Origin: Geranomyces variabilis
Lineage: Eukaryota > Chytridiomycota > Chytridiomycetes > Spizellomycetales > Powellomycetaceae
NCBI GenBank assembly: GCA_027603065.1
Contig: JADGJP010000010.1
Coordinates: forward strand, 434,001-498,000
DNA length: 64,000 nucleotides
Direction: 5' to 3'
Shown here: positions 11,722-24,434 of the stretch, in pieces
Numbering within the stretch: position 1 is the first letter of the stretch
How the letters are laid out: each line of letters begins with the position of its first letter
The notes under the pieces: model-generated
What the model saw: only the letters and a program-made list of their open reading frames with translations
Database searches by the model: none
What the model was told of the DNA's origin: nothing
Program-made: the position numbers and the translations under genes

Positions 11722-11899
11722 GTGGCAGACTATCACATTTTCGACAGCTCATTTTCCCTACAATACTGCGCCTTTTTCTACACTGCGTGGTGGGCTCCTT
11801 ATGTTTCAAAATAGTGCTGCTGCGCTTCCGTAACAGACTGGCCTCGCTTCATTGCGTTTTAAAGGAGGACTTAGTCAGTTCATGCTATCTTCCCTTCCT

Positions 11900-14198
11900 T
11901 CAACCCTGGTACTCTTGCGTGTCGTACGAGTTCGATTTGTGTCTAGAACATTTCAATAGATTTGCGTTAACGATTGTGCCAGCCCGCATGGAGATCTGTC
12001 TTCGAGCAACTGACTTTGGCACAAACTTAAACGACTCTGGAGCTTTGCCAAGGATGCGTTCCGTAATTTTGACCCAGTCCTCGGCATCGGGGCTGGCCAT
12101 CAGCGTTTCAAGTTCGTCGCGACCAACAAAAGGAGGCGGACGCTCGTTCATCTTTTGCGGTAGGACTTCGAGCAGACCGACGGGAATGTAGCGGTGAGTG
12201 AATGACTGCATTTCAAGTAAAAATCTTGTAAAGCAAGAAGGGTGACAGGCGTGAGCAAGAAAGGTTTGTGTGCTGGACCTACAAGCGTTGAGGTGCATAC
12301 CGGCGTGTGGTGTTCACGCCTTGCGTGTCCGAGCCCCAATACTCCAGTCCGTAGTTGGCATATTGTTTCAGCATCCCAAACCGCTCCGAGCTCGAGATAT
12401 CCCATACTCGGCGTTCCTTGATCTCTGTGAAGATCCATGGCTTAATTAATGCGCCGCGGCCAATCATACAGCCGTCCACCGCTGCCGCGTCTAAATGCCG
12501 CCAATAGTCATCATGGGAGAGGACATCGCCGTTTCCAAAAAAAGTCAATTTCGAGTTTGCGTCACGAAGCTTTTTTCCAATGCCGTAAATGTACTCCCAG
12601 TCGGCCGTCTTGGTGTACCGCTGCTCCTTGGACCGTCCGTGCAGGCTGACCATTGATACACCCGCTTCGGCAAACCGAGGAACAAGCTTTGCGGCAATTG
12701 GCTTGGCCGTGTGCACGCCCATGCGGAGCTTGACGGTAAATGGAATCTGCTCCAGCACGTAGGAGGCGCCTGCGCAAATGTCGAACAGCTTGCTACCACC
12801 GCCGTCCAGCAGCGCCGCGCCGCTTCCCTTTTGACAAATTGCATCAACCGGACAGCCCAAGTTGAGGTCGACAAAGTCCACGTTCAGCTTCATTGTGTTT
12901 ATTAGCTCGCATGTCGTAAGGACTGATCGCACGCTGGCTCCCGCAATCTGTACGCCGAATATATCTTCGCTAGCATGGCGGCGAGTTAACGCCCATTCGC
13001 TCTGCTGGCCCTGCAGCAGAGTGCTGCACATAGCCATCTCCCCACAAGTGATGTCGACGCCATAATTTTTACATATACGGCGAAAGGGGAGGTTACCGAC
13101 AGTTGTGAGCGGTGCAAGGTAGGTCTTGCCGCGGAAATCGAGGCGAGGTTTCTCGTCACAGCGAAAGCGCAGCGTGGCCGGATCGTGCGGGAGCTCGTCA
13201 AGTATTTCTTGACGGGCCGCAAGCTTTCGTTTCTTTTCCTCAGTCTTTATATGGACGGCCGCCACTGCCGCAGATTCAATGCTATTGAGGGACTTGACTT
13301 CCTCATCCACCGTCACTGCCGCACATTGATCGCTGACAAGAGATTCGCTCTCAACTGCGGCCGCTGGGATCCCAGTTTCGTTTTCATTGACGGGGTCGTT
13401 GTCCGTGACCGTCGCTGCAAGCGTCTGGACATCCGCACGCTTTGTCGTGGCCGCCTTATGAACTTCGTCATGAAGTTCCACCCGCCTGGCTTTTGCCACT
13501 TCAAGCCATTTGAAATACAAATCCGATTTCGGGGTCGGCAAGTTTCTGCTTCGCACAATTTTTTGCCAATCCCTCGTGTAAGAATTCAAAAACGGGCCGT
13601 ATTCGCCCGTCTCTGCGGTTTTGGCTACGTCCACGATTTGCGAGCCATCCGCCGCTGTATGCGCACCCGCAAAGCGGCACTTGATCCCAAACCGGCACCG
13701 GCCAAACAACTCAAATACTGGACAAGAGGCGCCAAGGTCCGGCTCTTTGGCCGCGAGATATGCGGCCACGTCGTGTGAAAACTTGCATCCCTCTCCATGA
13801 GAGCAGACTCCTGCCACGGCAACTCCGCTACAAAGGCGGACCTCGTCCTGCACCCGTGTGCGCGCGCGGTTCTTGTTTTGACCGCCGCGTTTTGGGGCCC
13901 GGGAGTTGGCGACGGGGCGGTCATTGTCGACCCTGGCACGCTTGGATTCGTGAGATTCTTCAAATTCTGCGTCGGCAACCGCAGGGTCTTGCGCTTCGGC
14001 AGGACGCTTGCGCGGGTTGACCCTGAGGAACTGGGATTTAATTCGGGCGGTGCCAGCCGGGTGGGAACCTGGAACTGATGGGACGGAGGAAGACGAGAAC
14101 GAGGGAGTGTCGGCTGCGTTGACTGCCTGCTCAAAGACCTTGCCGGTCGGCTCGGCCTCGGCAGGACTGTGGGCGGGGGCCTCGATAATGTCTGCCAT
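11900..14198 (-). CDS. DUS3: tRNA-dihydrouridine(47) synthase Dus3
   Basis: Three exons: 14198-12301, 12224-12015, 11942-11900; 716 residues. Dus3 reduces uridine 47 of the tRNA variable loop (and some mRNA uridines) with FMN and NADPH. The N-terminal third is disordered and basic, then come two CCCH zinc fingers (C-x8-C-x5-C-x3-H starting [20 protein letters not shown], and [16 protein letters not shown]). The TIM-barrel follows: [15 protein letters not shown], the catalytic-cysteine motif [43 protein letters not shown], and the helical tail [20 protein letters not shown]. The two introns (76 and 72 bp) fall at TTRRFLLE and FVPKHKSNSY; splicing restores the conserved wording at both. The start is the ATG of MADIIEAP; longer frames lack support. 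Confidence 0.94.
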
Positions 14199-16184
14199 TG
14201 AATGTGGGGGCAACAAAGCAAAAAGAAAAAAGGAAAGGAAGAAGATGAAGTCGGCGAGATGAGTCACCGCCATCCTTCCGTTCGCGTGGATAGGCTGACG
14301 GCTGGCCTGATCCGGCGAACGCCTCGGATATAGTTTTGCCATGAGGACGGGCTGATGGCGAATTTCAAGCATGGTTGAATCGACATCTAGCCACTTTTTT
14401 GAATCCGATAGCACGTTTTTTTAACAGCCACTGCACACGGTACCAACTCGCGCAACTGTCGCCCAAGCAAATGAAGTGCCGGCAATAACACCTAGCCATA
14501 CCATAGGAAAGTAACGCCTTTCGCGGCGGAAGGACGGGCTCGGTTTGTTTTTCACTGGTAGGCGGAGCGAGGCAAATACAGAGATTGGATCACCCAATTT
14601 TAGCTCCGGGGTATCGAAAGACTTTTATATGAATGCCACTGCCGGTAAATCGTCTGGGAGCTTTCTATATGAGAGGATGACTAGAGCTTGCCTTATTATA
14701 ATGGACGCTCGTTAAAGGCGGTGATGGTACTCAAATGAAACGAGTCCAGGGCTCACAATAGCTTTTTGTAGCACTGGAGTTTTCGTCACAACCACAAGAC
14801 AGCCCGTTTTGCCCGAATCCACTCATCACAAGCACCCAATCGCTACTCGGCAGAGCCTGCGCCTGCGCGACGGACCACTTTAATGTCAGTGCTTGTGTTT
14901 CGGATAAAGATAGGGCTGAGTCATTCTGACAAAAGTCAGTGCCAGCAACAGCAGCCGCACCTACAGTAACTTTAGGAACTTAGCGACCGGTGTAGGACTC
15001 CAGCAAGACCTCCTCGGCCTCGGGGTCGCATTTTTGTCGGACGTGCCGCAGAAGGAGTTGCACTTGCAACAGTATTCGCGCGACGAGGGGGATCGGCGAT
15101 TGCAGCACCTGCCGGGGTTCGGCGCCTGACCGCATGGAACCCGAAAGCTAATGCTGGCGTAACGGCCGCCTCCGGGCCTGACCTCGGCGCGCCTGAATTG
15201 CGGCATGCAGTGGCCCGAAAGGAAGAAAGCTCGATCCTGAGCGAGTGAGAAAGCTCCTGGCCAGCACCCGCGTTGCTGCTGCCCATGAGGCTGTAAAACA
15301 CCTCGCCACCATCTTTAAAGCCGCATTCCAAGCGGCGCGAACGAGAATCGATAACGACGTGATCTCTGAGGAGGCCGCCAGAATCAACAAGCGCAGGTGG
15401 AGACCTCGACAATCCAGTAAGTTCGGAACATACGCAAGGCAGAAGCAATGCAGATCATGTGCTACTCCGCTTCAGCAGCTTGCAATCCTAGTCCAGCGAT
15501 GCAACACCACCCGAAGCCGAGGCTCGTTCAACAGTTGGTTCATTCAGGCATGCCCATTGCGTCAACTAAGACAAGGTTTTGCTTGATGTAGCTGACTGAC
15601 ATTTTCTGCATCTTGTGCTCGAAAGACAATCGTGGCGACAAAGTCAAGGTGCGCGTTTACAATGCGTTGACCATACCGCCTCTCCTCCCGCCCCTAGTGG
15701 TGCCGAGTAAGACAGTGATGGGGATGAGAATGATGACAACGTGCACGGTGGTAACAGCGGGAACTACCGAGATGAAGGAGGCATCCAGGGTGGCTAAGAT
15801 GAAGACGAGGTGGACAAAGACTTGGAGTACATGAAATGAAAGCCCTAAGCCATATCGTCTTCAAGTACAGTATACCCTAATCCGCTTGGCCAACCCCACC
15901 GCGCTATGTGACTTTGTAGCAACTCGTTAATCTCACTGGTTCATCGGTTACCGGTCCGCACGAACCTGGCTGTCGAAAAAAGTGGTCCTCGCGCCGAGTA
16001 TTGTAGACGAGTTCGGGATTTGCTTTCTTTTTTCTTTTTCTTCCGAGCGAGTAGTTTTTGCGGAGGCATTAGCATCTCTCTCCCGCCAACGACACTTAAC
16101 CACACCCGAGCCATTACCACTATCGCTAGCCCCTCACTTATCCCTTCCGACACCGCTCCACTCGCAGACGCCGTAGTACTGGAA
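14199..16184. other. Two-kb spacer with unassigned open frames
   Basis: Between the divergent genes DUS3 (-) and the helicase (+). Both strands stay open for long stretches at about 14970-15590, including a plus frame of about 90 codons ending at 15249 without an ATG and a plus frame 15245-15586 with helical-looking content (HEAVKHLATIFKAAFQAAR). A minus frame overlaps the same bases. None matches a family I know and no convincing exon set could be built. The outer parts should hold the two promoters. Confidence 0.4.
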
Positions 16185-18203
16185 ATGCTGCACGGATCAA
16201 TTGCCGCCCAGCTGCGGAGACATCTGGCCCCGCACCCTTCGTACTCAATGTCCCTCGCGTGGGCATGGTCTAGCTCGGTCTCGCTTCGGTGCACTGCCCG
16301 GCCAGTCGGCTCAGCGCTCGCGGCTCAACATGTCGCAGCTGTCTCTGCGCTACGTCGCTTTTCCGCCCGCGCGGCCCTCTGGCGTGACGTCGCGCAGGAA
16401 GGTGCACTTTTGCGGGATGACGAGGAGGGCCTTGAGGACAGCATTATTGACGCGGTAAACGGGGTGTCTTTAACGCCGCAGAGCGTCGACGCTCCTGCAG
16501 GAGCTCCGGAGTCGGAGAAAGGCACCTTTGCGTCTGTCGCCGCCCTGTCAGAACCGACACAAAAATCCCTGCTCAAAGATTTTCAGTATAAACAAATGTC
16601 CTCGGTGCAAGAGGCTGTCTTATCCCTGCTTCCTACCGAAAGGGACATGCTAGTCCGCGCAAAGACCGGAACTGGAAAAACCCTTGCATTTGTGATTGCG
16701 GCGTTGGAATCCGCAATCGCACGCCTCGACGGCAAGCGGTTTAACTCGCAGCAAACCACCATCTTGATTCTCTCGCCGACCCGGGAGCTTGCCAATCAGA
16801 TTTCGTCGGAGGCCCAGCGCTTGTGCAGGCCTCACGGCTATCGCGTGCAGACCGCGGTCGGCGGGCCCGGCCGGAACCGGTCTGTCGCTGGCATTGTCAG
16901 GGACCGTACCGACGTTCTCGTGGCCACACCAGGCCGCCTTTTGGATATGCTCGAGAACGAACCAGATTTTCGCCGGAAAATACAGGGACTGCAAACTGTG
17001 AGCACGACCTGTTTTTTTTTGTGGTGGGCACTTGCGTACAAATGGCTCATTCATTTTCGCTAGTTAATCTTTGACGAGGCTGATCAACTTCTCGAAATGG
17101 GCTTTCGAGACGCAATCGACGCCATTGTCGCTAAGCTCCCTGCGAAACGTCAGACTTTCATGTTTTCCGCAACGCTTTCGCCGCAAATCCAGGCTATTGC
17201 CCGAAAGACGCTGCAACCCGATTATCACGCGATTGACACCGTTCCCGTTAACGACACACCCACCCATCTTAAAGTCAAGCAAAGCTATTGCATTGTTCCT
17301 TTCTCTCAACAGCTTGTTATGCTGCATGAGATGATCCGCGAGCACAAAAGGTCCACTCCGGCGGGCAAGATCATTGTATTTTTCCCGACAACCAAGGTGG
17401 TGGCCTACCTTGCCGGCGTCTTCAACGACATTCCCGGCATGGATGTGCTTGAGATCCACTCCAAGCTGTCGCAAGTCCAGCGCGAGCGCGTAGCACAACG
17501 CTTCCGTCGCGCGCACGGCGGCATCCTCTTCACGTCTGATGTGTCGGCCCGCGGAGTTGATTACCCAGGCGTTACGCTCGTGATCCAAGTCGGTGTCCCG
17601 TCGTCGCGCGAGCAGTACATTCACCGCGTGGGACGTACGGGACGTGCTGACAAGGCTGGAGAGGGCATGATTATGCTAAGCCCATATGAGGAACGGTTTG
17701 TTGACGTTTTAGGCAAAGGGATTCCAATCAAGCGTGACCACAACTATGGTCCGGACGCGCCTGTTATCACCAAAGGCAAGACAGCCGAACTGATACAAGC
17801 GGCTATCAAGCATGCGCCGGCAGACATGGCGCGCGAATGTTACGCCGCATTCATTGGATTCCGTAAGTAGCAGTGATGTAATCGAGCGGAGGGGTAGTGG
17901 AACAGCACTTACTGATAAACAATTTTATGATCATTAGACAAGCAAAACGCGAGTATGCTACGACTGTCCAAGGACAGCCTGCTCCGGAGCGCAAACGAGT
18001 TCTCGCAAGGCGTGCTTGGTCTCGAAAAACCACCGCAACTCAGCGACACTCTGCTCAATAACCTCGGGCTTGGATCCCGCGGCGGTGGCGGCGGCTATGG
18101 TAGCAGCTATGGCTCGCGTGGTGGTGACCGCGACCGGTCATGGAATTCGAGTCGCTCGCGCGACAACGGCGCCAGTGGACCGAGTTATAAGCGCCGTTTT
18201 TAG
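16185..18203 (+). CDS. MSS116: Mss116-like DEAD-box RNA helicase, probably mitochondrial
   Basis: Three exons: 16185-16997, 17064-17862, 17938-18203; 625 residues. All DEAD-box motifs are present: Q motif around FQYKQMSSVQEAVL, Walker A AKTGTGKT (159-166), PTRELANQ, TPGRLLD, DEAD (275-278), SAT (306-308), IIVFFPTT, TSDVSARGVDYP and HRVGRTGR. The first ~70 residues are rich in Arg, Ser and Ala with few acids, as in mitochondrial import signals. The part after the core (YAAFIGFHKQNASMLRLSKD) and a Gly/Arg/Ser-rich tail (SRGGGGGYGSS) match yeast Mss116, which helps splice group introns and translate mitochondrial mRNA. Mitochondrial function is inferred from this resemblance. A second ATG at 16248 is possible. 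Introns are 66 and 75 bp. Confidence 0.9.
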
Positions 18204-18287
18204 AATGCGTTTGACCGATAGCGGCTGAGCCCTTTGTAAACTGGGGGTTTTTCGCCCGCACAACCATATTTATTATATATTTATTCC

Positions 18288-19440
18288 TCAAGCATTTAGA
18301 AAGCATTTTGGAACCGCCAGATGTCTCTTTGCGAACTTGTAAGCTGTTGCCCGCCGGCATCTGTACCCGACCACCCCACGAACGCCTATTTCACCGGAAA
18401 AAAACAGGCGCCCGACCTCGCGATGTAAGTGACCCTGTTTTGCGGGTTGGTAACCGCCCACCAGCAGCGGTCCTACCGTAATTGGACAGTTTGCGCCCGG
18501 ACAGCTCTCCGTGCATATCGAGTCTAGACACGTGCATGTTGACAGCGTGCAAGTTGTCGAGAACCAGTCAAAGCTGGTCAATACGCCTGCGGTCGAAGCA
18601 AAAAGAAAATCACAAAATGTTCAGACTATCTTATATTTTCAGCCTCACACCCCGTGAGAATGATTGCCACCCAAGGGCAAAGCGTGTTGTCCTGCGCCAC
18701 GCCGTCGGCTCGCTGATATGACCTACCGTTGTCTAAAGTAATGATGGCTGTCCTCGACGGCACGTATAGCACGGTCGCGTCCTGAAGAACTGCCCATCGC
18801 TTATACGGCAGCGCGTAGATGTTTCCCGCGTACAGCAGCTCCAGAGATATTTGCGGCGAGTGCAACGTTGTAGTGTTTTGCCTCAGCTTTGACCAACCTG
18901 TCAGACGACAGAAGAGAAAAAACCAAAAACGCACAATTAAGTCGCCGCAAAACTAGGCCTATGCTACCGCTGGCCCATTGCGAGGAGGTCCGCAAAATTG
19001 TCCGCTGCCCTCCAAGCCGCGAAGTTTTTCATACTGTTTGGAATCTGCAGCTCGCTATAGTCGTCCACCACAGGATAAAACACCGCCGTGCTGGTATAGT
19101 TTGCGCCGCCCAAGGGCCCCGTCGTGACAAATTTCATATACATGATTGCTGTACCGCCCGTCGCATATGAAGTCGACGTGTTTTGGCGCGTGAGCACCTG
19201 GTCCGTGTAGCATGGAGTGTTGGCTGCGGCGGTGCCGTTGATTGAGTGCGGCGCTGGGTTGGCTGCGCAGTAGTCAAAGGTTGCCGGGTCCCAAGTTGCG
19301 TTAGCGGACGATGCGATGGCGTCGGCGGCAGGCAGCAGCAGGAGGAGGAGGAGGAGAAGGCTCAAAAGCCTGACACAGACACCGGGCAGGAGGGTGGGAA
19401 GACGGCCGCTGGCCGGTAGTCGAGAGAATGGCGGGTGCAT
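18288..19440 (-). CDS. Secreted, Cys-rich protein of unknown function
   Basis: Three exons: 19440-18968, 18881-18727, 18586-18288; 308 residues. The N-terminus has a strong leucine-run signal peptide (LLSLLLLLLLLLPAADA) after a short basic region. The mature part carries several N-glycosylation sequons (NAT, NGT, NTS, NYT, NTT). The last exon begins with a cysteine cluster, FSTTCTLSTCTCLDSICTESCP followed shortly by NCPIT, with paired short spacings. I do not recognise the family; it could be a secreted or cell-surface binding protein. The splice between exons 1 and 2 uses an acceptor CTGAG at 18883-18882 because the nearer CAG would leave the frame. A 42-nt in-frame stretch in exon 3 (ACGgtagga to acagGG) could be a further tiny intron, so the last 50 residues are uncertain. 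Confidence 0.6.
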
Positions 19441-19738
19441 GTTTTTGCGACGTCGCGAGAAACAGGGAAACTGAACTGAGGTGGACAACGCGAGGGACAA
19501 CGCGGAGGGTTTTTGACAGCGGCCTCACGCTCCGCACGGGACCTGTTTGGTTCGAATGGCTATGACCAACCCACAGCTGTCAGGAAACACGAATTCCCAG
19601 GTCACTGACAAAGTAAATCTTAATTGCTAAATATTTATCTGATGATGTATGCTTCTCATTCCACCGCAGCAAAGCGCTACCACTGACAAGCTTTTTAATA
19701 TCTTTCAGATTCATTATCTCATGTCCCTACTTCGTTTT

Positions 19739-22352
19739 CTATCTAATGACAGTGTCCACAAACCCCGAAAACGAAACTCGTGGGTCCGGGCTCCAGAATA
19801 CCCACACGCCAGGACCTTGGAGTGACAATCCTGGCACCGCCCACGTCGCTTGCTCTTCCTCGTCCTCTTCATCGCGCGCAAACTGCGTCGGCTTCCCGAA
19901 GGTGGAAGCTTGACCATCGCTTTCGCCGCGGCCACTGCTGCCGCCAGCAGCGTCCATTCGTACAGTTTCAAGCCGCCTCCACCCATCTTCCTGCGACGGG
20001 TCAAATCCAGCCACCAGGCGTGTCCACTCTTGCACAACGACACCATCAGCTCCTCCACTCGCGAGCCAAATTTCGACCGCGGCTACAGCTCTAGATACCC
20101 TTACACGTACGTCGCGCAGTGTCTGGTGCTCCTGTGCGAGCGTGATTGCCGCGTGGGCCAGCGGCGGGCGATATGTGAGCACGACGCGATCAAGCGGTTG
20201 TTTGAATAGGTCCGATATGTGGTCGGCGCGCTGCGGGAGCGTAGTGGGCTTATACCGTGCCGGCACGTTACCGTTTACAAATGTGTGAACGCGGAATTGG
20301 GAGGTGTGTACGATGATGCTAGTGATGCGGCCTGTGACGGGGTTGGGAAAGGATCCATAGGCAAGAAACCCGTCAGACACCGCCTTTTCGGCATTGCAAA
20401 ACCCCCCTCATGCCACGCACCTACGTACCTCTTAGACTCGTTTCGGCCATGTCAAAGTCATTTCGCAGGTTCAACATCCCTTCTCCTGAAAAGACATCAT
20501 CCATGGAAGCCATCCCGCGGGGAAACGAGATTGTGTACTGCAGGTGTCTTAGCGCTGGAAGCGCGTCAGACTTGCTCCTCCACTCGAAGCACACATCCGA
20601 TAGTGTGCCGAGATAGTTGTCCCCTTCGTCATGCCATCGTGAAAATATCAGCGTATCGCCCGGGCGCGAGACGCCGTAGTGCGCGCGTAGCAGCATGCCT
20701 AAATGGTCATCGCGAATCGTCGAAGCGTTCCACGTCGTCAGGCTAAGAGCAGGGAGGTTAGTGACCGAGGCGAGCGGAGAGCGTAGCGCGGAGCTGTTAA
20801 ATTGGTGGAGGAAAGTGTTGCCATCTTCGGCTTTCTGATTGCTGGTGGCGGAGGTCGCAGTGGTAGGAATCATCACCACATCCTCTTGCTCATCGCGCTT
20901 GCTTTGCATTTGCACCGAGATACGGTCCGTGTGCAGCTGCTGAATTTCCAGCATACGCTTCCACTGGCGCGAGGCGAGATGATCGATTTTTGCGTCTAAG
21001 TGGCGCATTCGCAACTCGGCCCGCAGCGTCATGCGGCTAATGTAGTCGCCCTGCGCGCGGTCAATGACAGTTTGGCGGTTCTGCGACATCATAATAATGG
21101 GAGCCTGCAGCGCGGCCAGCGTGGAAAGCAGGAGGTTGAGCAGGATGTAGGGGTATTCGTCCCATGGGCTTGGGCTGAAGCGGTTAATCCTAAGAAGAGA
21201 TGGTTAAAAAGCGGAGAGCAAGCACAAGTCAGTAACAGAAAGCGCTTTTAGGAAAGATACATTTACTGCTACTCACAGCATCCAAGTCAGGAGGATCGAG
21301 AGGAGAAGAATAATAAACGTCCATGAGCCGCCAAAGCTCGCAACATGGTCCGCGGCCTTTTGCCCAAACGTGCGGCGCGTGTTGAATTGATCCGTCCAAC
21401 TATCCTCTTCTAGCTCATAGTTGGTGTGACTCTTCATGACATCGTCGTGCAAATTGGCAAGGTCCTGCCTGTCCTCGTTCATCAGCGCGTCGATACGAGA
21501 CTGTACTAGCGCTTGCAGGTCAGCGAAATTGACGCGGCCATCGGTAGAAACGTCTAGCGTGGCGGTTGGGTGCAGTTTGTGCAGTTGATGAATGAAGCGG
21601 GCATCGAGCGACGAGATTGGCACGGAAGTACTGGTTTTTTTTCGGTCTGCTGCGGAGCGGCAGTTGAGAGCGGCATCGATGCTGGAGATTGAGTCCTGGC
21701 GAAGCGTACGAGGCCGTGTAGCGGAGGCGCTGGGTAGCTCCATGGCAGTTGGCGTGACGCACAAAGTGGGGCGGGCGGAAGGTGATGTCGGTGGCATCCG
21801 CTGCACGGGATTTGGTTAAAATATCTGTTGGAACTCTTGGGACGACCGGACTGCGGAACGTTCCATTTCCGGGTGCGCGGAACATTCCGTCTGTGTCACG
21901 CACCGTGGGTGACTCACTGTTTGCCCGACAGCTTGTTCTCTTCGCCGGGCTAAAGACGAGATTTTCAACATTCTCCTCGACGACCCCATACATATCCGAG
22001 CCCAAGAGGACTTCATCCTGCGCAGCGTGAATGTGCTGCTCTCAGATGTTTCAAAATAGGAACAGAATCTGTAGCAGCGAATTGTGCACCTCACCGATGA
22101 GGCCGACACACGGGCGCACGAGCTGGTCACGCCCACTTTCCGCGCATCAGCGGCGGGGCGGTCGATGCTAGACATGTGCCGCAGGAAGCGGATTGCTTGA
22201 GGATCCGGCGACGCGATCTTAGCTGTGGCGAATCTCAAACCAATTGTGTTACGTCCAGGGATTGGCTTTTTCTTGGACTGGCGCGGGATAATCGACATCC
22301 CGTCGCCTCCGGTCGGCAAAGGCCGCACGTCAGAAAGATAACGGGGAGACAT
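19739..22352 (-). CDS. DUF1003 membrane protein with extended C-terminus
   Basis: Five exons: 22352-22095, 22038-21904, 21800-21277, 21189-20429, 20331-19739; 756 residues. The DUF1003 core is clear: FGQKAADHVASFGGSWTFII, hydrophobic LLLSILLTWML, then, across an intron, PWDEYPYILLNLLLSTLAAL and QAPIIMMSQNRQTVIDRAQG, followed by an alpha-helical charged stretch (MRHLDAKIDHLASRQWKRML). DUF1003 proteins are two-helix membrane proteins common in bacteria and present in fungi; no biochemical role is established. The N-terminal 250 residues are basic and low in complexity; the C-terminal 350 residues form an additional soluble region (WHDEGDNYLGTLSDVCFEW; GVWVFWSPDPRVSFSGF) of unknown fold. The second splice acceptor (gagag) is unusual and the least certain junction. 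Confidence 0.8.
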
Positions 22353-22474
22353 CTCTTTAAATTAATAAATTAGATAATGATGAATACGTAAAGCGAGGAA
22401 AGCGGGTTTCAAAAAACGACGAGGTCGCAAAGGATGATGGAGGAAGACCACAGTTTTTTACAAGCGCGGCACGC

Positions 22475-24434
22475 TCAAGCCTGGGCGTGCATGCCCTTGA
22501 CCTCGGCTCGGAAATCTAAAGCCGGATGCATGGCCTTTGCATGATACTTTAATCCATTCAAGTTCTAAGAACCCCAGGGACACGGCCAGGTTAGGTGTTG
22601 CACACGCACGCTATGCGCAAACATGATTCGTAAACAGCGTTTCTTACCTTGTACTTTTTGCTGCACCCAGGAACTTTGCACCAGTATGGCCGATGGGCAA
22701 TCTTGACCGTGCCTGCTGCCGCGGCAGCCTCGAGCGTGTCGAAAGGCCGCGTCGAGTCTGCTGAAGCTGCTATCGCGGGGCAGTCGAGGCTCATAAAGTG
22801 CTCGCAGATCCCGCGGTCGAGGTGGTACTTGAGCCCATTGGGGTTTTTGTACGTTTTGGTGCAGAAGGGCTTTTGAAACATAAAAGAAAACAGCGAGGGA
22901 GAAAATAAGAAATAGACAAGTTAGCCTACTGAGGTTGCGGAAAGATATGACTTTCCTGCGCCAAATGCTTGCTGGTCGTCAGAAGAATATCTACCTTTGG
23001 GCATCGATGAACTCGAGGAGTTCGCATGAAGGTCGGATTTGCAAGCGGAAGGTGCTTTTGTGGCTGCGGAGATGAGAGATTTTGCTGCTGGCGCCGATTT
23101 TGCTGGCGTTGATGTTCACTCGGCTCTTCCGGTATCAAGACCTGCTCTTGCGCGAGGTGTTGCTGCTGTGGCTGGCAAATTTCGGACTCCCGATAAATTT
23201 GAGGAAAGCTCGTTGTCGTGGGCGTCGGCGGCATGATGGGTGCGCTCGCAGGGCGCGGCGGCGGAGAAGCGGAATATTCATGGTGCAGCGCGTCCCTGTC
23301 GATCCGAATGTCGCAGCGTGCGGGCTGCTCGTACATCAGCAAGTGTTGCACACGCGGGTGCATCTGCATCGACGTTTGAGGTAAAGAATCGCTCGTCATT
23401 GGGCCGGCCGAAAACGTACGGCCGCTGGTAGATTGCAGTCCGGCTAGCGGTGGCAACTGGCTGTTCAGCTTTCGCCAAGATGATTGGTATCCTACGGCCG
23501 ATCGGCGCGAAGGCGTGGAGATCGGTTGCGCGAGTACGTAGAGATCCGGATTAACCGAATTTTGGAGTGGCGAGCCTATGAGGTCTGCGCTGGTGCCGGG
23601 AGGCGGAAGGGGAATGCCCATAGGCGGTGCCGAGACTGATCGTCGGCGCTCCATGGGGGTGAAACCAGTCGGAAAAGTCTGCTGATGTGACGCAGCAAAA
23701 GGGTTGCAGATAGCGTGCAGCTGAGGCTGCGGGTGCTGTGTGTGTGGATGGCTTAGGCCATTTGCGGATATTGTGCTGGCAAATTGGTGCTGCTGCTGCC
23801 AACAATCACTCGGACGTTTTCTGGCGACTGCTGCCACAGCTGCACCGCGGGATGGGCAGGACGACAGACGGGGCCGCGTAGCATGTGCTGGTCGATCAAG
23901 AGGCGACGCAGGTGCACTAAAGTGCTGCTGAGTCTTCAAACTTTCATTTGAAGAGGTGGACGGAAGATCAGAGATGGAGGTCGGCCACGCATCGTACGAA
24001 AGCTGGTCGACCGGTGAGAACGACTGCCGTGCGCCAATATTCTGGAATTGCTGCTGCTGGACGGGTGGTCCAAGGAGACGGTGTCCTTGCGGGTAAGTCT
24101 CACTCCGCGATTGAGGCTCCAGCTCGTGAAAGTGCTGGGCCCCTCCACCGCCCAGCGGCTTCCCGTGATAGGGTCGCGCATGCACGCCGTTGGTGAACCC
24201 GCTTTCGTACTGGGCAATGCCAACAGCGCCAGCCGAGTAGGACATGCCGCGCTGCGGAAACGATGAATGTTGATGCTCGTGCGAATCTATCAGCTGCGAG
24301 CGCTGCGCGACGGCGGCGTTGGCAGCTGGAGCTGCCAATTGCAGATACGAAAAGTGTGATATCGGTGTCACGCAGCCGTCGAGCGGGGCGGCCTCCCTGC
24401 TAAGCGAGTGCCGGTGCCGACGCTTGTGGTCCAT
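22475..24434 (-). CDS. SFP1: Sfp1-like C2H2 zinc-finger transcription factor
   Basis: Three exons: 24434-22995, 22869-22648, 22564-22475; 583 residues. The first ~470 residues are disordered, rich in Gln, Ser, Pro and His. The C-terminus holds two widely spaced C2H2 fingers of the Sfp1 kind: CPKPFCTKTYKNPNGLKYHL at the exon 1/2 junction, and RPYWCKVPGCSKKYK joined by splicing to NLNGLKYHAKAMHP. The doubled wording YKN.NGLKYH is diagnostic of the family. In yeast Sfp1 drives ribosomal-protein and ribosome-biogenesis genes and answers to TORC1; whether this holds here is inference. An in-frame stop lies just upstream of the ATG at 24434. The gene is divergent from cystathionine gamma-synthase, with about 600 bp between starts. 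Confidence 0.85.

Noticed and set aside
20407-20428. Twenty-two-base intron in the DUF1003 gene
   Set aside because: Too short to splice; the same donor with an acceptor at 20333-20332 gives a 97-bp intron in phase.
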